Notes: generated from the sequence alone by a model not told the origin. Shown: positions 7,594-15,777, counted from the stretch's first letter. The stretch is DNA of 30,782 bases from Segatella copri (GCF_019127135.1 NZ_JAHOEA010000042.1:1-30782); one strand, 5' to 3'. Made by a program: numbers and translations.

Positions 7594-9900
7594 TTAGAAT
7601 TTGATTCCTGCAGAGAATTCCACCGTGAACGGACGGAGATAGCTACCACTCATGTACTTGCCGTCATATTTGCCAGCTTCCTGCTTGGTAATCAGCTCTG
7701 AGCCGCTAATGGTACCCTTGGCACCCTTCTCGTTAAAGATATTGATGACACTCACGCCAAGGCTCAGTTTCTTGTTCACATTCCAGTTGATTCCGCCGAA
7801 AGTCTCCCAGTGACCATTGAAGTAGAGTGCCTCCTGAAGGTTGGCATAGGTCTTACCGAAGTAACGGAAGCTCAACCAGGCATTCAGATTCTTGGTGATA
7901 TCATACTTAGGGTCCAACTCTATAAGAACCTGAGGAATCTCCTTGACAATCATGTTATTGGCATTCACACCCATAGACTGACCATCACTGAACGTTACAC
8001 TCGCATTATAGTTCTTATACACCGGCTTCTGATAGGTGAAGAGTGCATGCATGTGGAAGTTCTTGAACGGATTGATTTCTGCCGAGGTTGTCCAACCCAA
8101 AGTCTGGATGTTATAGATGAGCAACACGGTCTTGCCCTCTGTAGTGCTAGGCTTGGTAAGATTCTGCTGGTCGATATTGTTCGACTTTGAAATGTAGGTC
8201 ACCATTGAAGAAAGGTCAATCCAATCATTCTTGTAGAAAATACCACCACGAATCAGTGGGATGGTTACTCGCTTATACTGCTCCTCGGTAGGACCTGTTC
8301 CTGCATACTCGCTGATGCGTGGAAAACGGGTGGCGATGGTAGCATCAGCAGTCAAACCAAACTGGCGGGTAAGGTTATACGTCAACTGCAAGGTGGCTGC
8401 ATAATTCAATTTATCCTTGGTTACGTTCTTTGCTTCGATGCTGTGCTCGGTAGCAACAACAGAACCATCAGCAGCAGTAGCGTATGTATTATAGTTACCC
8501 ATGTGGAATCCTGAGAAACGTGGAGTAGAAATCTGCTCGGCAGACATGCGGTAGTACTCCAATCTACCACCATAGAACACCTTGAACTTAGGACTTACCT
8601 TCCATTCGTCGGTAAAATAGAGTGCCAACTTGTTCTCTGATCCCTTAGTATATTCTGGACTCAACTCATTATAACCGAAAGTCTCAGAACGACGGGCTGT
8701 CTGTGTAGGATCAAGCGGATTGACATACATCTGGCTCAATGTGCGTGGATAAGCTTCTACGGTGCCTGCCCACTGGAACGAAGACGAATAGTAATTGAGA
8801 TGGTAATACCACTCGTTCAAACCAATCATTAACTTATGGTTGTTCAACTGCTTGGAGATTTCGGTAGTCAAAAGCGCATTGCTCACCTTACCAACATGCA
8901 ACCAGGTGCGGCGGCCTTCTATATAGCCACTGTAGGCAGATCCATCAGAAAGCTGATAGCCATCAGCCTCGCTCACCTGAGAGATGGTACTTCCTCCGTA
9001 ATCCACAAAATTGGCACGTGGAGCATTCATATACTTAGCGTTGAATTTCCACAACCATCCATTATCAAACTGATACTGGCTGATGAGGGCAATTTCGTTG
9101 GCATGATTCTCACTGCCATCGCTCATATTCCATGTCTCCATCTTTCCTGACTTTGTATTCAAGTATTGGAAAGAACCTTGACGCTGCACGTATGAGTCCA
9201 TACCAGGGTCAAAGCCATCAATCTTCTTGATACTGCCGTCGCCTGAATAGATAAATGGTGCGGCATTGGCAAAATTGCCAGGGTTCTTGCTGTTGGAATA
9301 CTTATATAATAAGGAGATACGTCCCTTTCCATCATTCAAGATGCGAGTGATGCCGAAATGATAAAGTTGGGTACGGTCGGCATAATCAGTAAAGCGAAGT
9401 TTGAAACTACCTGGATCGAAATTCTGATACATACTGGCAGTATAAAGCCAATTGTCACCGATTCCACCAGACAGGTTGAGATCTACATTCTGCATACCAA
9501 AATGGTTTGCCTTATAGTTGAGCTTGCCCTTGAACTCTTTCTGTCCCAACTCGCTGAAAGAAGAAACTGCGTACGCAATATTACCAGTAGCAATGGCAGA
9601 CTCAGATGGAGTCATCAAGTCGGTACCTTTCAGTGAGGCATCGCTACGCCAATGTGCAGACAGTCTGTGTACGGAAGAAGAGTAAACGGCAGGAAGACCG
9701 TTCTCATATACGGTTACATCCTCGCTTGGCAATCCTATCTGGATTTCACGAGGCTTGTTGGCATCAGATGCGTTGAGCATCACATTACGCTCTTCCTTTT
9801 TCTCCTTGTTTTCAGAATCGTCAGAAGGAAGTGCATACACTTGGCTTGCAGCAGACATCGCTACCAAAGCCATAGAAAATGTTCGGATTCTTAAGTTCAT
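7594..9900 (-). CDS. TonB-dependent receptor, atypical short form, alpha-galactoside locus
   Basis: The product is 768 residues with a signal peptide (about 1-23, ending VYALP). A short N-terminal part contains REIQIGLPSEDVTVYENGLP (51-70) and GNIAYAVSS (about 106-114), which correspond to plug segments. Alternating beta-strand sequence then fills the rest and ends in VEFSAGIKF with a terminal Phe, as outer-membrane barrels do. No carboxypeptidase-like domain precedes the plug, and no SusD partner is present, so this is not a classical SusCD pair. It is the first gene of an operon with the GH36 alpha-galactosidase and probably imports an oligosaccharide. The divergent DUF6377 gene is the likely regulator. 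The family call is firm; the ligand is inferred from the neighbour. Confidence 0.85.
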   Translation of the reverse strand: MNLRIRTFSMALVAMSAASQVYALPSDDSENKEKKEERNVMLNASDANKPREIQIGLPSEDVTVYENGLPAVYSSSVHRLSAHWRSDASLKGTDLMTPSESAIATGNIAYAVSSFSELGQKEFKGKLNYKANHFGMQNVDLNLSGGIGDNWLYTASMYQNFDPGSFKLRFTDYADRTQLYHFGITRILNDGKGRISLLYKYSNSKNPGNFANAAPFIYSGDGSIKKIDGFDPGMDSYVQRQGSFQYLNTKSGKMETWNMSDGSENHANEIALISQYQFDNGWLWKFNAKYMNAPRANFVDYGGSTISQVSEADGYQLSDGSAYSGYIEGRRTWLHVGKVSNALLTTEISKQLNNHKLMIGLNEWYYHLNYYSSSFQWAGTVEAYPRTLSQMYVNPLDPTQTARRSETFGYNELSPEYTKGSENKLALYFTDEWKVSPKFKVFYGGRLEYYRMSAEQISTPRFSGFHMGNYNTYATAADGSVVATEHSIEAKNVTKDKLNYAATLQLTYNLTRQFGLTADATIATRFPRISEYAGTGPTEEQYKRVTIPLIRGGIFYKNDWIDLSSMVTYISKSNNIDQQNLTKPSTTEGKTVLLIYNIQTLGWTTSAEINPFKNFHMHALFTYQKPVYKNYNASVTFSDGQSMGVNANNMIVKEIPQVLIELDPKYDITKNLNAWLSFRYFGKTYANLQEALYFNGHWETFGGINWNVNKKLSLGVSVINIFNEKGAKGTISGSELITKQEAGKYDGKYMSGSYLRPFTVEFSAGIKF

Positions 9901-9970
9901 AATTCTACAGTTGTTTATTCTTTGTTTGACATGATTTCACTTGCTACCGAATGCGATTCGATTGCGGTTG

Positions 9971-9978
9971 CAAAGTTA
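9971..9978 (-). promoter_or_regulatory. Promoter -7 element of the receptor/alpha-galactosidase operon
   Basis: On the minus strand this reads TAACTTTG, matching TAnnTTTG, followed by GCAACC. It is 71 bases before the receptor start. No clear -33 TTTG is seen, which would fit a promoter needing an activator. The region 9979-10125 between the two divergent promoters is AT-rich and probably holds the operator; I could not define a site. Confidence 0.5.
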
Positions 9979-10125
9979 AGGAGATTTTTCAGACATTGGC
10001 ATCATGTGTAGGTTACGAGTAGATAAATATTAGGTTTGTTAAGTCTATAACCTTCTAATAATCAAGCTATCAAAGATATTAATACTTTTTAATAGAGTAG
10101 ATGGTAAAAAGAGAAATAAATGTAG

Positions 10126-10133
10126 TATCTTTG
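10126..10133 (+). promoter_or_regulatory. Promoter -7 element of the DUF6377 regulator
   Basis: TATCTTTG matches TAnnTTTG and is followed by GCA, as at other starts in this window. It lies 71 bases before the ATG at 10204, with an A-rich leader ending AAAAGGATAGTT. Confidence 0.6.
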
Positions 10134-10203
10134 CAGAAAAATACAATTATAAGGCACTCTAATAGCCTATCAGATAGTAACAATAACAATTAAAAGGATA
10201 GTT

Positions 10204-11820
10204 ATGAAAGTAGTATTGTGGTTCTTAATGATGTTTATGCCATTAATGGCAAATGCTTCTTCCGTAAACGAGGAACAGCTGTTCCATCGTTTAGACAGTT
10301 ACATCGCTCAGCGAAGCAAGTTTACCCAAAGAAAAGAAGCGAAACTGCTAAGACTCAAAAAGCAACTATACACAACTTCCGACAAGCGCAGCCAGCTTAG
10401 GCTCTATAACCAAATCTACAGGGAGTATTATACCTACCGTTACGACTCTGCCATGACATACGCCAAGAAGGGCTACCAGCTGGCAGTACAACTTCAGGAT
10501 GATTATTTCATCAACCTGAATAAAATCAATCGTGCGGCAGTGCTGTCAACAGGCGGTTTCTACAGCCAGGCAGAAGACTTAATGCTTGCAATGGATGTGG
10601 AGAAAATGTCACCTAAGTTATTGCAATACTATTATTATACCTTGACTTGGGTATATAACTACTGGGAAACTTTCTGCAACAAGTCGGAGTTTCAAGAAGG
10701 ATTAGAAGCCAAGAAACGTTTTTATTTAGGCAAGACTCTTGAGCATATCGGCAACAAGAAATCCGCTCTTTATTACTATCTTTCAGGAGAGTTTGAATTT
10801 CTAAAGCAGCGTACAAGCAAAAAAACACTTCAGTTCTACATGAAGGCGCTTTCTGCCAGTCCCCTGAACAGCCGTGTGTATGCCTCATCGGCTTATTGCA
10901 TAGCCCGCTATTATTATGATACCGACCAAAAGGATTTATACGAAAAGTATATTGTAGAAGCAGCCATCTCAGACCAGATATGTCCCCTGAAGGAGAATCT
11001 GGCCCTTCAGGAGTTTTCCACCTATCTATATAATAAGGATGCCTCCTATGCAAAGAGGGTTGCCAAATACATCTATTGCTCCATGGAGGATGCCCAATTC
11101 TACAACAACCGTCTCCGCATAGTTGAGATTTCCCGCATACTTCCCCTTATCACAGAAACGAACCATCAGGCAGAAGTACGCAAGAACCGCATCGTAACAG
11201 CATCTCTCGTCATCGTGAGTATCCTGTCGCTAGGATTCCTTGCCATGGCTTTCTTTGCATTCAGGATGAACAAGCGTCTAGCCAAGAGCCGTAGGGAGAT
11301 AAAAAGCCAAAATACACTCTTGGACGAACTGAACCAGAAGCTGCTCAACACCAATAAGCGAAGAGAGACCTATATGCATTTATTTATGGACATCAGTGCC
11401 GTATATATCAAGAAACTGGATGATTATCGCAAATTGGTAAGCCGCAAAATCAAGGCAAAGCAAACTGCCGATCTTCTGACTGCCATCAACAGCTACAAGT
11501 TGGCAGAAGAAGAGGCAGCCAACTTCTATATTCGCTTCGACAAGGCATTCATTGACTTGTATCCGAATTTCGTGGAAGAGTTCAACCAACTGCTGTTGCC
11601 AGAAAAACAGATAGTTCTCCCTGCCCCTAACAGTCTCACCAAGGAACTGCGTATCTATGCACTGATGCGACTGGGAATTACGGATGGTCAGGAACTGGCC
11701 ACCCTCCTGTTCTATTCTACGCAAACCATCTATAATTACAAGGCAGCCATCAGAAAGCGAGCCAAAGACCTTACCACTTTTGATGCAGCCATCAACCGGC
11801 TATGCAATGTGATAGGCTAA
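10204..11820 (+). CDS. DUF6377 membrane-spanning regulator (TPR-like sensor, coiled coil, HTH)
   Basis: The product is 538 residues. A signal peptide (MKVVLWFLMMFMPLMANASS) leads to a helical periplasmic region of about 300 residues with TPR-like repeats (YRYDSAMTYAKKGYQLAVQL near residue 80; SALYYYLSGEFEFLKQ near 185). One membrane helix lies at about 330-352 (ASLVIVSILSLGFLAMAFFA), then a coiled coil (SRREIKSQNTLLDELNQKLL). The C-terminus resembles a LuxR-like helix-turn-helix: ITDGQELATLLFYSTQTIYN. From memory this order matches the Bacteroidota DUF6377 family, one-component sensors beside carbohydrate loci. It is transcribed away from the receptor and alpha-galactosidase genes and most likely controls them in response to a periplasmic signal. 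Confidence 0.8.
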   Translation: MKVVLWFLMMFMPLMANASSVNEEQLFHRLDSYIAQRSKFTQRKEAKLLRLKKQLYTTSDKRSQLRLYNQIYREYYTYRYDSAMTYAKKGYQLAVQLQDDYFINLNKINRAAVLSTGGFYSQAEDLMLAMDVEKMSPKLLQYYYYTLTWVYNYWETFCNKSEFQEGLEAKKRFYLGKTLEHIGNKKSALYYYLSGEFEFLKQRTSKKTLQFYMKALSASPLNSRVYASSAYCIARYYYDTDQKDLYEKYIVEAAISDQICPLKENLALQEFSTYLYNKDASYAKRVAKYIYCSMEDAQFYNNRLRIVEISRILPLITETNHQAEVRKNRIVTASLVIVSILSLGFLAMAFFAFRMNKRLAKSRREIKSQNTLLDELNQKLLNTNKRRETYMHLFMDISAVYIKKLDDYRKLVSRKIKAKQTADLLTAINSYKLAEEEAANFYIRFDKAFIDLYPNFVEEFNQLLLPEKQIVLPAPNSLTKELRIYALMRLGITDGQELATLLFYSTQTIYNYKAAIRKRAKDLTTFDAAINRLCNVIG

Positions 11821-11822
11821 TA

Positions 11823-11881
11823 TGTGTTTTAAACGTGCGGAATGTACTTAAAAAAGATAGATTTCGCACGTTTAAAGCACA
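11823..11881. repeat. Cruciform repeat, copy 1
   Basis: Seventeen-base arms (11823-11839 and 11865-11881) pair throughout apart from one G-T wobble, enclosing AT-rich sequence with AAAAAAGATAGA. It begins two bases after the DUF6377 stop and could end that transcript, although no long T run follows. The core AAACGTGCGGAATGTA recurs in copy 2. Confidence 0.7.
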
Positions 11882-11968
11882 TTTTCTTAGATATCGCTTC
11901 ATATTTGGGCTATTCCGCATACTCTTTTCTTTACTTTTTATAGCAACAAACGTTAAAAATATACTCTA

Positions 11969-12009
11969 AACGTGCGGAATGTATCTAAAAAAGATAGATT
12001 CCGCACGTT
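11969..12009. repeat. Cruciform repeat, copy 2, before the AAA+ ATPase
   Basis: Perfect 12-base arms AACGTGCGGAAT (11969-11980) and ATTCCGCACGTT (11998-12009) enclose a second stem TATCT/AGATA (11982-11986, 11992-11996) with an A-rich loop. It ends 18 bases before the ATPase promoter element, a position suited to an operator. It shares core and loop with copy 1 some 145 bases upstream. Confidence 0.75.
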
Positions 12010-12026
12010 ATCTCACTATTTTTTCG

Positions 12027-12034
12027 TATATTTG
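12027..12034 (+). promoter_or_regulatory. Promoter -7 element of the AAA+ ATPase gene
   Basis: TATATTTG matches TAnnTTTG, 26 bases before the ATG at 12060. The -33 position would fall next to the right arm of cruciform copy 2. Confidence 0.55.
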
Positions 12035-12059
12035 CCCCAGAAATATAACTATTTGAACT

Positions 12060-13478
12060 ATGTTAATAGGTAGAAAAGAAGAACTGAAGACACTTCATCA
12101 AGCATTGATTGCAGATGAGTCGAAGTTTGTTGCCATATATGGGCGCAGACGAGTGGGAAAGACTTTCCTGGTAAGGGAGGCCTTCAACAATGACTTTGCC
12201 TTTTATCATACAGGATTGGCAAATGAGACCAATCGCATACAATTGGCAGAGTTCAACCGTTCACTCACATCATATAGCAAACAGAAACAGTCGAAGTTAA
12301 AAGATTGGTATGATGCTTTTGACAGGTTGGGGCAACTGTTGGCACAATCTACTATCCCCAAGAAAGTAGTGTTCATCGACGAGATGCCATGGATGGATTC
12401 TCCACGCTCCAATTTTCTTTCGGCTTTGGAACATTTCTGGAATGGATGGGCTTCCGCCCGCAAGGATATTCTCCTCATCGTTTGCGGCAGTGCTACCTCA
12501 TGGATTATCAATAAGGTGATTAAAAATCATGGTGGATTGCACAACCGTGTGTCTGTCCGCATTCATCTGAAACCGTTTTGCTTAAGGGAATGCGAACTCT
12601 ATTCCGAAGAAATGGGACTGCGCTTCAATCGCCGACAGGTTTTGGAAGGATATATGATCATGGGAGGTGTTCCGTTTTATTGGTCTCAACTGAAACCGGG
12701 AATGAGTCTGGCACAGAACATCAACCAGTTATTTTTCTCAGAGGATGGCAGTCTTCGACATGAGTTTGATGACTTATACGACTCTTTGTTCAAACAGCCT
12801 AAGCCTTATCTCTCGATAGTAGATACTTTGGCAACCAAGAAAGTCGGAATGACCCGAACAGAAATCTTACAAGCAACCAAGTTGACCGACAATGGCAAGT
12901 TGACGGAATACTTAGAGAACTTGGAATACTGCGGATTTATCCGAAAATACAATTGCATCGGAATGAAAGCTAAGAATGCCTTGTTCCAGTTAATGGACAA
13001 TTACACCTTATTTTATTATAAGTTTATCAAGGACAGCTATATCAATGACGCACAATATTGGACCAAGATTACCGGCAAACCCGAGTACAACACGTGGTGC
13101 GGTTTGGCTTTTGAACGAGTATGCCTACAGCATGTGGAGCAAATCAAGACAAAGCTAGGCATTCAAGGAGTTATCACCACGGTTTATTCTTGGAGTGTAG
13201 CTGGGAGCAAGGATAAGCCGGGAGCACAGATTGACTTGCTGATAGACAGGAGCGATGATGTCATCAATCTCTGTGAAATCAAATACTCCAAGGCTCCATT
13301 TCAGATAACTAATACGATAGATGCGAGTTTACAAAACAAGCGAGAGCGTTTCATCCAAGAAACTGGCACCGAAAAAGCCGTACATCTTACAATGATTACG
13401 ACCATGGGATTATCCGACAATCCTTATGCCTGGGATGTTCAGTCGGTAGTAACAATGGATGACTTGTTTGTTCTCTAA
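12060..13478 (+). CDS. AAA+ ATPase with C-terminal DUF234-like PD-(D/E)XK domain
   Basis: The product is 472 residues. MLIGRKEELKTL opens the typical archaeal-type ATPase fold, with Walker A in GRRRVGKTFL (28-37), Walker B in VVFIDEMPWMD (103-113) and a sensor-like LLIVCGSATSWI near 138-149. A winged-helix-like middle follows. The C-terminal part has GAQIDLLIDR with Asp392 and CEIKY with Glu406 and Lys408, the D...ExK spacing of a PD-(D/E)XK nuclease-type domain (DUF234 in this family). Such proteins are numerous in Prevotella and Bacteroides; their role is unknown, with mobile or defence-related functions suspected. It has its own promoter and a conspicuous inverted repeat upstream. The broken ATPase start at 4851 belongs to the same broad family. 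Confidence 0.85.
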   Translation: MLIGRKEELKTLHQALIADESKFVAIYGRRRVGKTFLVREAFNNDFAFYHTGLANETNRIQLAEFNRSLTSYSKQKQSKLKDWYDAFDRLGQLLAQSTIPKKVVFIDEMPWMDSPRSNFLSALEHFWNGWASARKDILLIVCGSATSWIINKVIKNHGGLHNRVSVRIHLKPFCLRECELYSEEMGLRFNRRQVLEGYMIMGGVPFYWSQLKPGMSLAQNINQLFFSEDGSLRHEFDDLYDSLFKQPKPYLSIVDTLATKKVGMTRTEILQATKLTDNGKLTEYLENLEYCGFIRKYNCIGMKAKNALFQLMDNYTLFYYKFIKDSYINDAQYWTKITGKPEYNTWCGLAFERVCLQHVEQIKTKLGIQGVITTVYSWSVAGSKDKPGAQIDLLIDRSDDVINLCEIKYSKAPFQITNTIDASLQNKRERFIQETGTEKAVHLTMITTMGLSDNPYAWDVQSVVTMDDLFVL

Positions 13479-13506
13479 ACGTCCTAACTATATTAAGTTG
13501 GAGGAG

Positions 13507-13635
13507 ATGGCAACAGAATCTGTTCTTAAAGCATTCTGTAAGGCATTAAAGATAAAGCTCGTAAAAGAGCGCCTCCCTTTACGTGATTTGAACGATGCTT
13601 GGGAATATCTCCACAACTACACTATGGATATGTAG
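13507..13635 (+). CDS. Small hypothetical protein or gene remnant
   Basis: ATG 13507 opens a 42-codon frame ending at TAG 13633-13635: MATESVLKAFCKALKIKL, then a charged segment ending DAWEYLHNYTMDM. The composition looks like real coding sequence (amphipathic helices, few rare residues), and the same frame stays open a little upstream (RPNYIKLEE), so it may be the tail of a decayed larger gene. A purine-rich GGAGGAG abuts the ATG but is too close to act as a normal ribosome site. I do not recognise the family. It starts 29 bases after the ATPase stop. Confidence 0.35.
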   Translation: MATESVLKAFCKALKIKLVKERLPLRDLNDAWEYLHNYTMDM

Positions 13636-13639
13636 ATTC

Positions 13640-13881
13640 CCTAACTGCTTTAACAAGCCAGAAAATATGGTTGCTTAAGTAAGAGAATGTGGTTGCTTAA
13701 GCTTACGGACACTGAATCTCGGGTTAACGGAGATAGTTTCTTGAGTTAGCGGAGACAGTTTCTTGGGTAAGAGAATACTGCTTCTCGGAGTTTGCCACTA
13801 GGCTCAGCAGCTCTGCTGAGCCTAGTCAGCAGGTCTGCCGACTGCAGTCAGCACATCTGCTGACTATAGTGACAACACCTT
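13640..13881. repeat. Degenerate 22-bp tandem array
   Basis: From 13662 the sequence falls into consecutive 22-base units at 13662, 13684, 13706, 13728, 13750 and 13772, and the same phase continues at 13794, 13816, 13838 and 13860. A probable diverged unit lies at 13640. Neighbours are the most alike: the first two share TGGTTGCTTAAG; the units at 13728 and 13750 share CGGAGA-x-AGTTTCTTG; those from 13794 carry AGTCAGCA-type palindromes. The unit length is not a multiple of three and no reading frame follows it. Confidence 0.75.
13797..13865. repeat. Three palindromes in 22-bp register
   Basis: A perfect palindrome with 14-base arms (ACTAGGCTCAGCAG, two-base centre, 13797-13826) is followed by AGTCAGCAGGTCTGCCGACT (13824-13843, one mismatch) and AGTCAGCACATCTGCTGACT (13846-13865, 8-base arms). 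Their centres lie at 13811.5, 13833.5 and 13855.5, exactly 22 bases apart, so they sit on the same face of the helix. Confidence 0.8.
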
Positions 13882-13992
13882 ATTGTTGTACAATAACACA
13901 CCTTATAGTTGTACAACCTTACACCTTATAGTCGTACAACTTTACCCCCCATAGTTGTACAACCTTATACACTATAGTTGTACAACTACAAA
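13878..13992. repeat. 23-bp tandem array centred on TTGTACAA
   Basis: Five units begin at 13878, 13901, 13924, 13947 and 13970. Each holds a TTGTACAA palindrome (one copy TCGTACAA); centres are 23 bases apart (13889.5 to 13981.5). The best unit reads CCTTATAGTTGTACAACC plus a short tail. It follows directly on the 22-bp array but has a different unit and period. Confidence 0.85.
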
Positions 13993-14047
13993 CTCTGATA
14001 CAGAGATACTACTTTCTTTTGGAAATACAATTTTTATCTGCAACTTT

Positions 14048-14085
14048 TATCGAAAAAAGTGAAGAGAAAAATTGCTTTTTCGATA
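14048..14085. repeat. Hairpin, TATCGAAAAA / TTTTTCGATA
   Basis: Ten-base perfect arms (14048-14057, 14076-14085) with an 18-base purine-rich loop containing GTGAAGAG. Just after it, TATCTTTC at 14094-14101 resembles a promoter element missing its last G. No gene follows it, so it may be a relic promoter. Confidence 0.5.
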
Positions 14086-14133
14086 TAAAATCGTATCTTT
14101 CAAGAAGTTCTACCTGAAATTCAAAGAGTTAAC

Positions 14134-14192
14134 AATTCCTCAGACACTGTCTGAGGAATTCAAAAAGCAAAAACAGCAGACACTGTCTGCTG
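14134..14192. repeat. Two related odd-centred palindromes
   Basis: AATTCCTCAGACA-C-TGTCTGAGGAATT (14134-14160) has 13-base arms around a single C; CAGCAGACA-C-TGTCTGCTG (14174-14192) has 9-base arms around a single C. They share the core CAGACACTGTCTG. The terminator hairpin that follows has the variant core CAGGCGCTGCCTG. Confidence 0.75.
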
Positions 14193-14210
14193 AATCTTCT
14201 TTGCTACCCC

Positions 14211-14240
14211 AAAAAGGTCAGGCGCTGCCTGACCTTTTTT
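14211..14240. terminator. Strong intrinsic terminator before proA
   Basis: AAAAAGGTCAGGC (14211-14223) pairs with GCCTGACCTTTTT (14227-14239) around GCT, with T6 on the plus strand and A5 at the other side, so it can work both ways. It isolates proA from the upstream repeats. Confidence 0.8.
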
Positions 14241-14302
14241 AATATCATTTTCCGTATAACTATCCATTTATCTATAAAATCATTACTTTTTCTTGCATAA
14301 AG

Positions 14303-14334
14303 TTTGCAATTTCCGATATTTATGCTTACCTTTG
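14303..14334 (+). promoter_or_regulatory. Promoter of proA-argF'
   Basis: TTTG at 14303-14306, 20 bases, then TACCTTTG at 14327-14334: a good Bacteroidota promoter. The leader to the ATG at 14405 is about 64 bases, AT-rich, with no Shine-Dalgarno site. proA therefore no longer depends on read-through from proB. Confidence 0.65.
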
Positions 14335-14404
14335 CCGTTGTTAAGAGGGAACTCGTAACACATTACAAAATATCTTATCAAAAAAATAAGAAAGGAAATA
14401 GCGA

Positions 14405-15691
14405 ATGGAACTGAAAGAAACTTTCCAACAGGTGAAGAAGGCTAGCAAGACTCTGGGCTTGCTGACCGATGAACAACGTAACGAAGTGCTAAAGGCGGTG
14501 GCTGATGCCATCATCGCTGAGACTCCTGCGCTTCTCAAAGCGAATGCAGAAGACTTGGCGAAGATGGACAAGGCGAACCCGCTCTACGACCGGTTGCAAC
14601 TCACAGAGCAGCGACTTCAGGATATTGCTTCGGATATGAGACACGTCAGTACCCTGCCCTCACCGCTCGGAAGAGTTCTCAAAGACAAAACACTCGAAAA
14701 TGGTTTGCATCTGCAGCGAGTTGCCGTTCCATTCGGAGTTATCGGTATGATTTATGAAGCCCGTCCTAATGTGACTTACGATGTTTTCTCACTCTGTTTC
14801 AAGAGTGGAAATGCGTGCGTACTGAAAGGTGGAAAGGATGCAAACGCCTCAAACTCAGCGGGTGTCGAACTTATCCACAGGGTGTTGATAACTTTTGGTA
14901 TTGATCCGAATGTCGTTACACTACTCCCTGCTACCCATGAAGCTACCGGCGAAATGCTGAATGCCGTGGGCTATATCGACCTCTGTATTCCTCGTGGCGG
15001 AAAGAAGCTTATCAACTTCGTCCGTGATACTGCCAAAGTTCCGGTTATCGAAACCGGAGCTGGCGTGGTACATTGTTACTTCGACAAGGATGGAGACCTG
15101 GAGATGGGCAAGCGCATCATCACCAATGCCAAGTGCCGAAGAGTGAGCGTATGCAATGCACTCGACTGTCTGCTGATTCACGAAAGTAGATTAAGCGACC
15201 TACCAACTCTCTGCGAAGGTCTCGCAGAAAAACAAACCAAGATTCATGCAGATGCCAAGGCTTACGAAGCTTTAAAGGGTCACTATCCTGACACCTTATT
15301 ATATAAGGCAGAGGAAAGCGAAGCGAAGATGAAGGAAACAGATACTAACGTGAAGAGCATCTGGAACACCGAATGGCTCAGCATGCAAATGGGCATCAAA
15401 ACCGTAGCTTCGGAAGATGAGGCGCTCGACCATATCGCCACCTATGGAAGCGGACATAGCGAGAGCATTGTTTCCAACGATGAAACTGCCCAGAAGAAAT
15501 TCCAGGCAATGGTAGATGCAGCCTGCGTTTATGTAAACGCTCCTACCAGTTTTACCGATGGCGCACAGTTCGGATTGGGCGCAGAAATTGGTATCAGTAC
15601 CCAGAAGCTTGGAGCCCGCGGACCAATGGCACTTGAAGAAATTACCACCTACAAGTGGCTGATTACAGGAAATGGACAAACAAGGAAGTGA
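14405..15691 (+). CDS. proA: Gamma-glutamyl phosphate reductase
   Basis: The product is 428 residues, full length for ProA, an aldehyde-dehydrogenase-fold enzyme. It reduces gamma-glutamyl phosphate with NADPH to glutamate semialdehyde, the second step of proline synthesis, in the cytoplasm. Recognisable blocks are [16 protein letters not shown] (about 114-129), [13 protein letters not shown] (about 196-208), the catalytic Cys250 in [10 protein letters not shown], and [20 protein letters not shown] near the end. It has its own promoter and is followed after 86 bases by argF' on the same strand. Its usual partner proB is about 14 kb upstream, separated by accessory genes. A 15-base tandem duplication covers its last codons and stop. 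Confidence 0.97.
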   Translation: MELKETFQQVKKASKTLGLLTDEQRNEVLKAVADAIIAETPALLKANAEDLAKMDKANPLYDRLQLTEQRLQDIASDMRHVSTLPSPLGRVLKDKTLENGLHLQRVAVPFGVIGMIYEARPNVTYDVFSLCFKSGNACVLKGGKDANASNSAGVELIHRVLITFGIDPNVVTLLPATHEATGEMLNAVGYIDLCIPRGGKKLINFVRDTAKVPVIETGAGVVHCYFDKDGDLEMGKRIITNAKCRRVSVCNALDCLLIHESRLSDLPTLCEGLAEKQTKIHADAKAYEALKGHYPDTLLYKAEESEAKMKETDTNVKSIWNTEWLSMQMGIKTVASEDEALDHIATYGSGHSESIVSNDETAQKKFQAMVDAACVYVNAPTSFTDGAQFGLGAEIGISTQKLGARGPMALEEITTYKWLITGNGQTRK

Positions 15692-15731
15692 AGAACAAGG
15701 AAGTGAAGAACGAAAAGTGAAGAGTGAAGAA
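15681..15731. repeat. Short GTGAAGA-type repeats at the proA stop
   Basis: CAAGGAAGTGAAGAA occurs twice in tandem (15681-15695, 15696-15710), followed by CGAAAAGTGAAGAGTGAAGA. The first unit contains the proA stop TGA. The last string is almost the same as one at 28950-28969. Confidence 0.75.
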
Positions 15732-15777
15732 TTCAATAGCTTTATATTAGAAATAACAAACAAAAAACGAAATAACA

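Noticed and set aside
13640..13992. CRISPR array
   Set aside because: There is no constant repeat separated by unique spacers: units of 22-23 bases adjoin directly, drift in sequence, and no cas gene is present.
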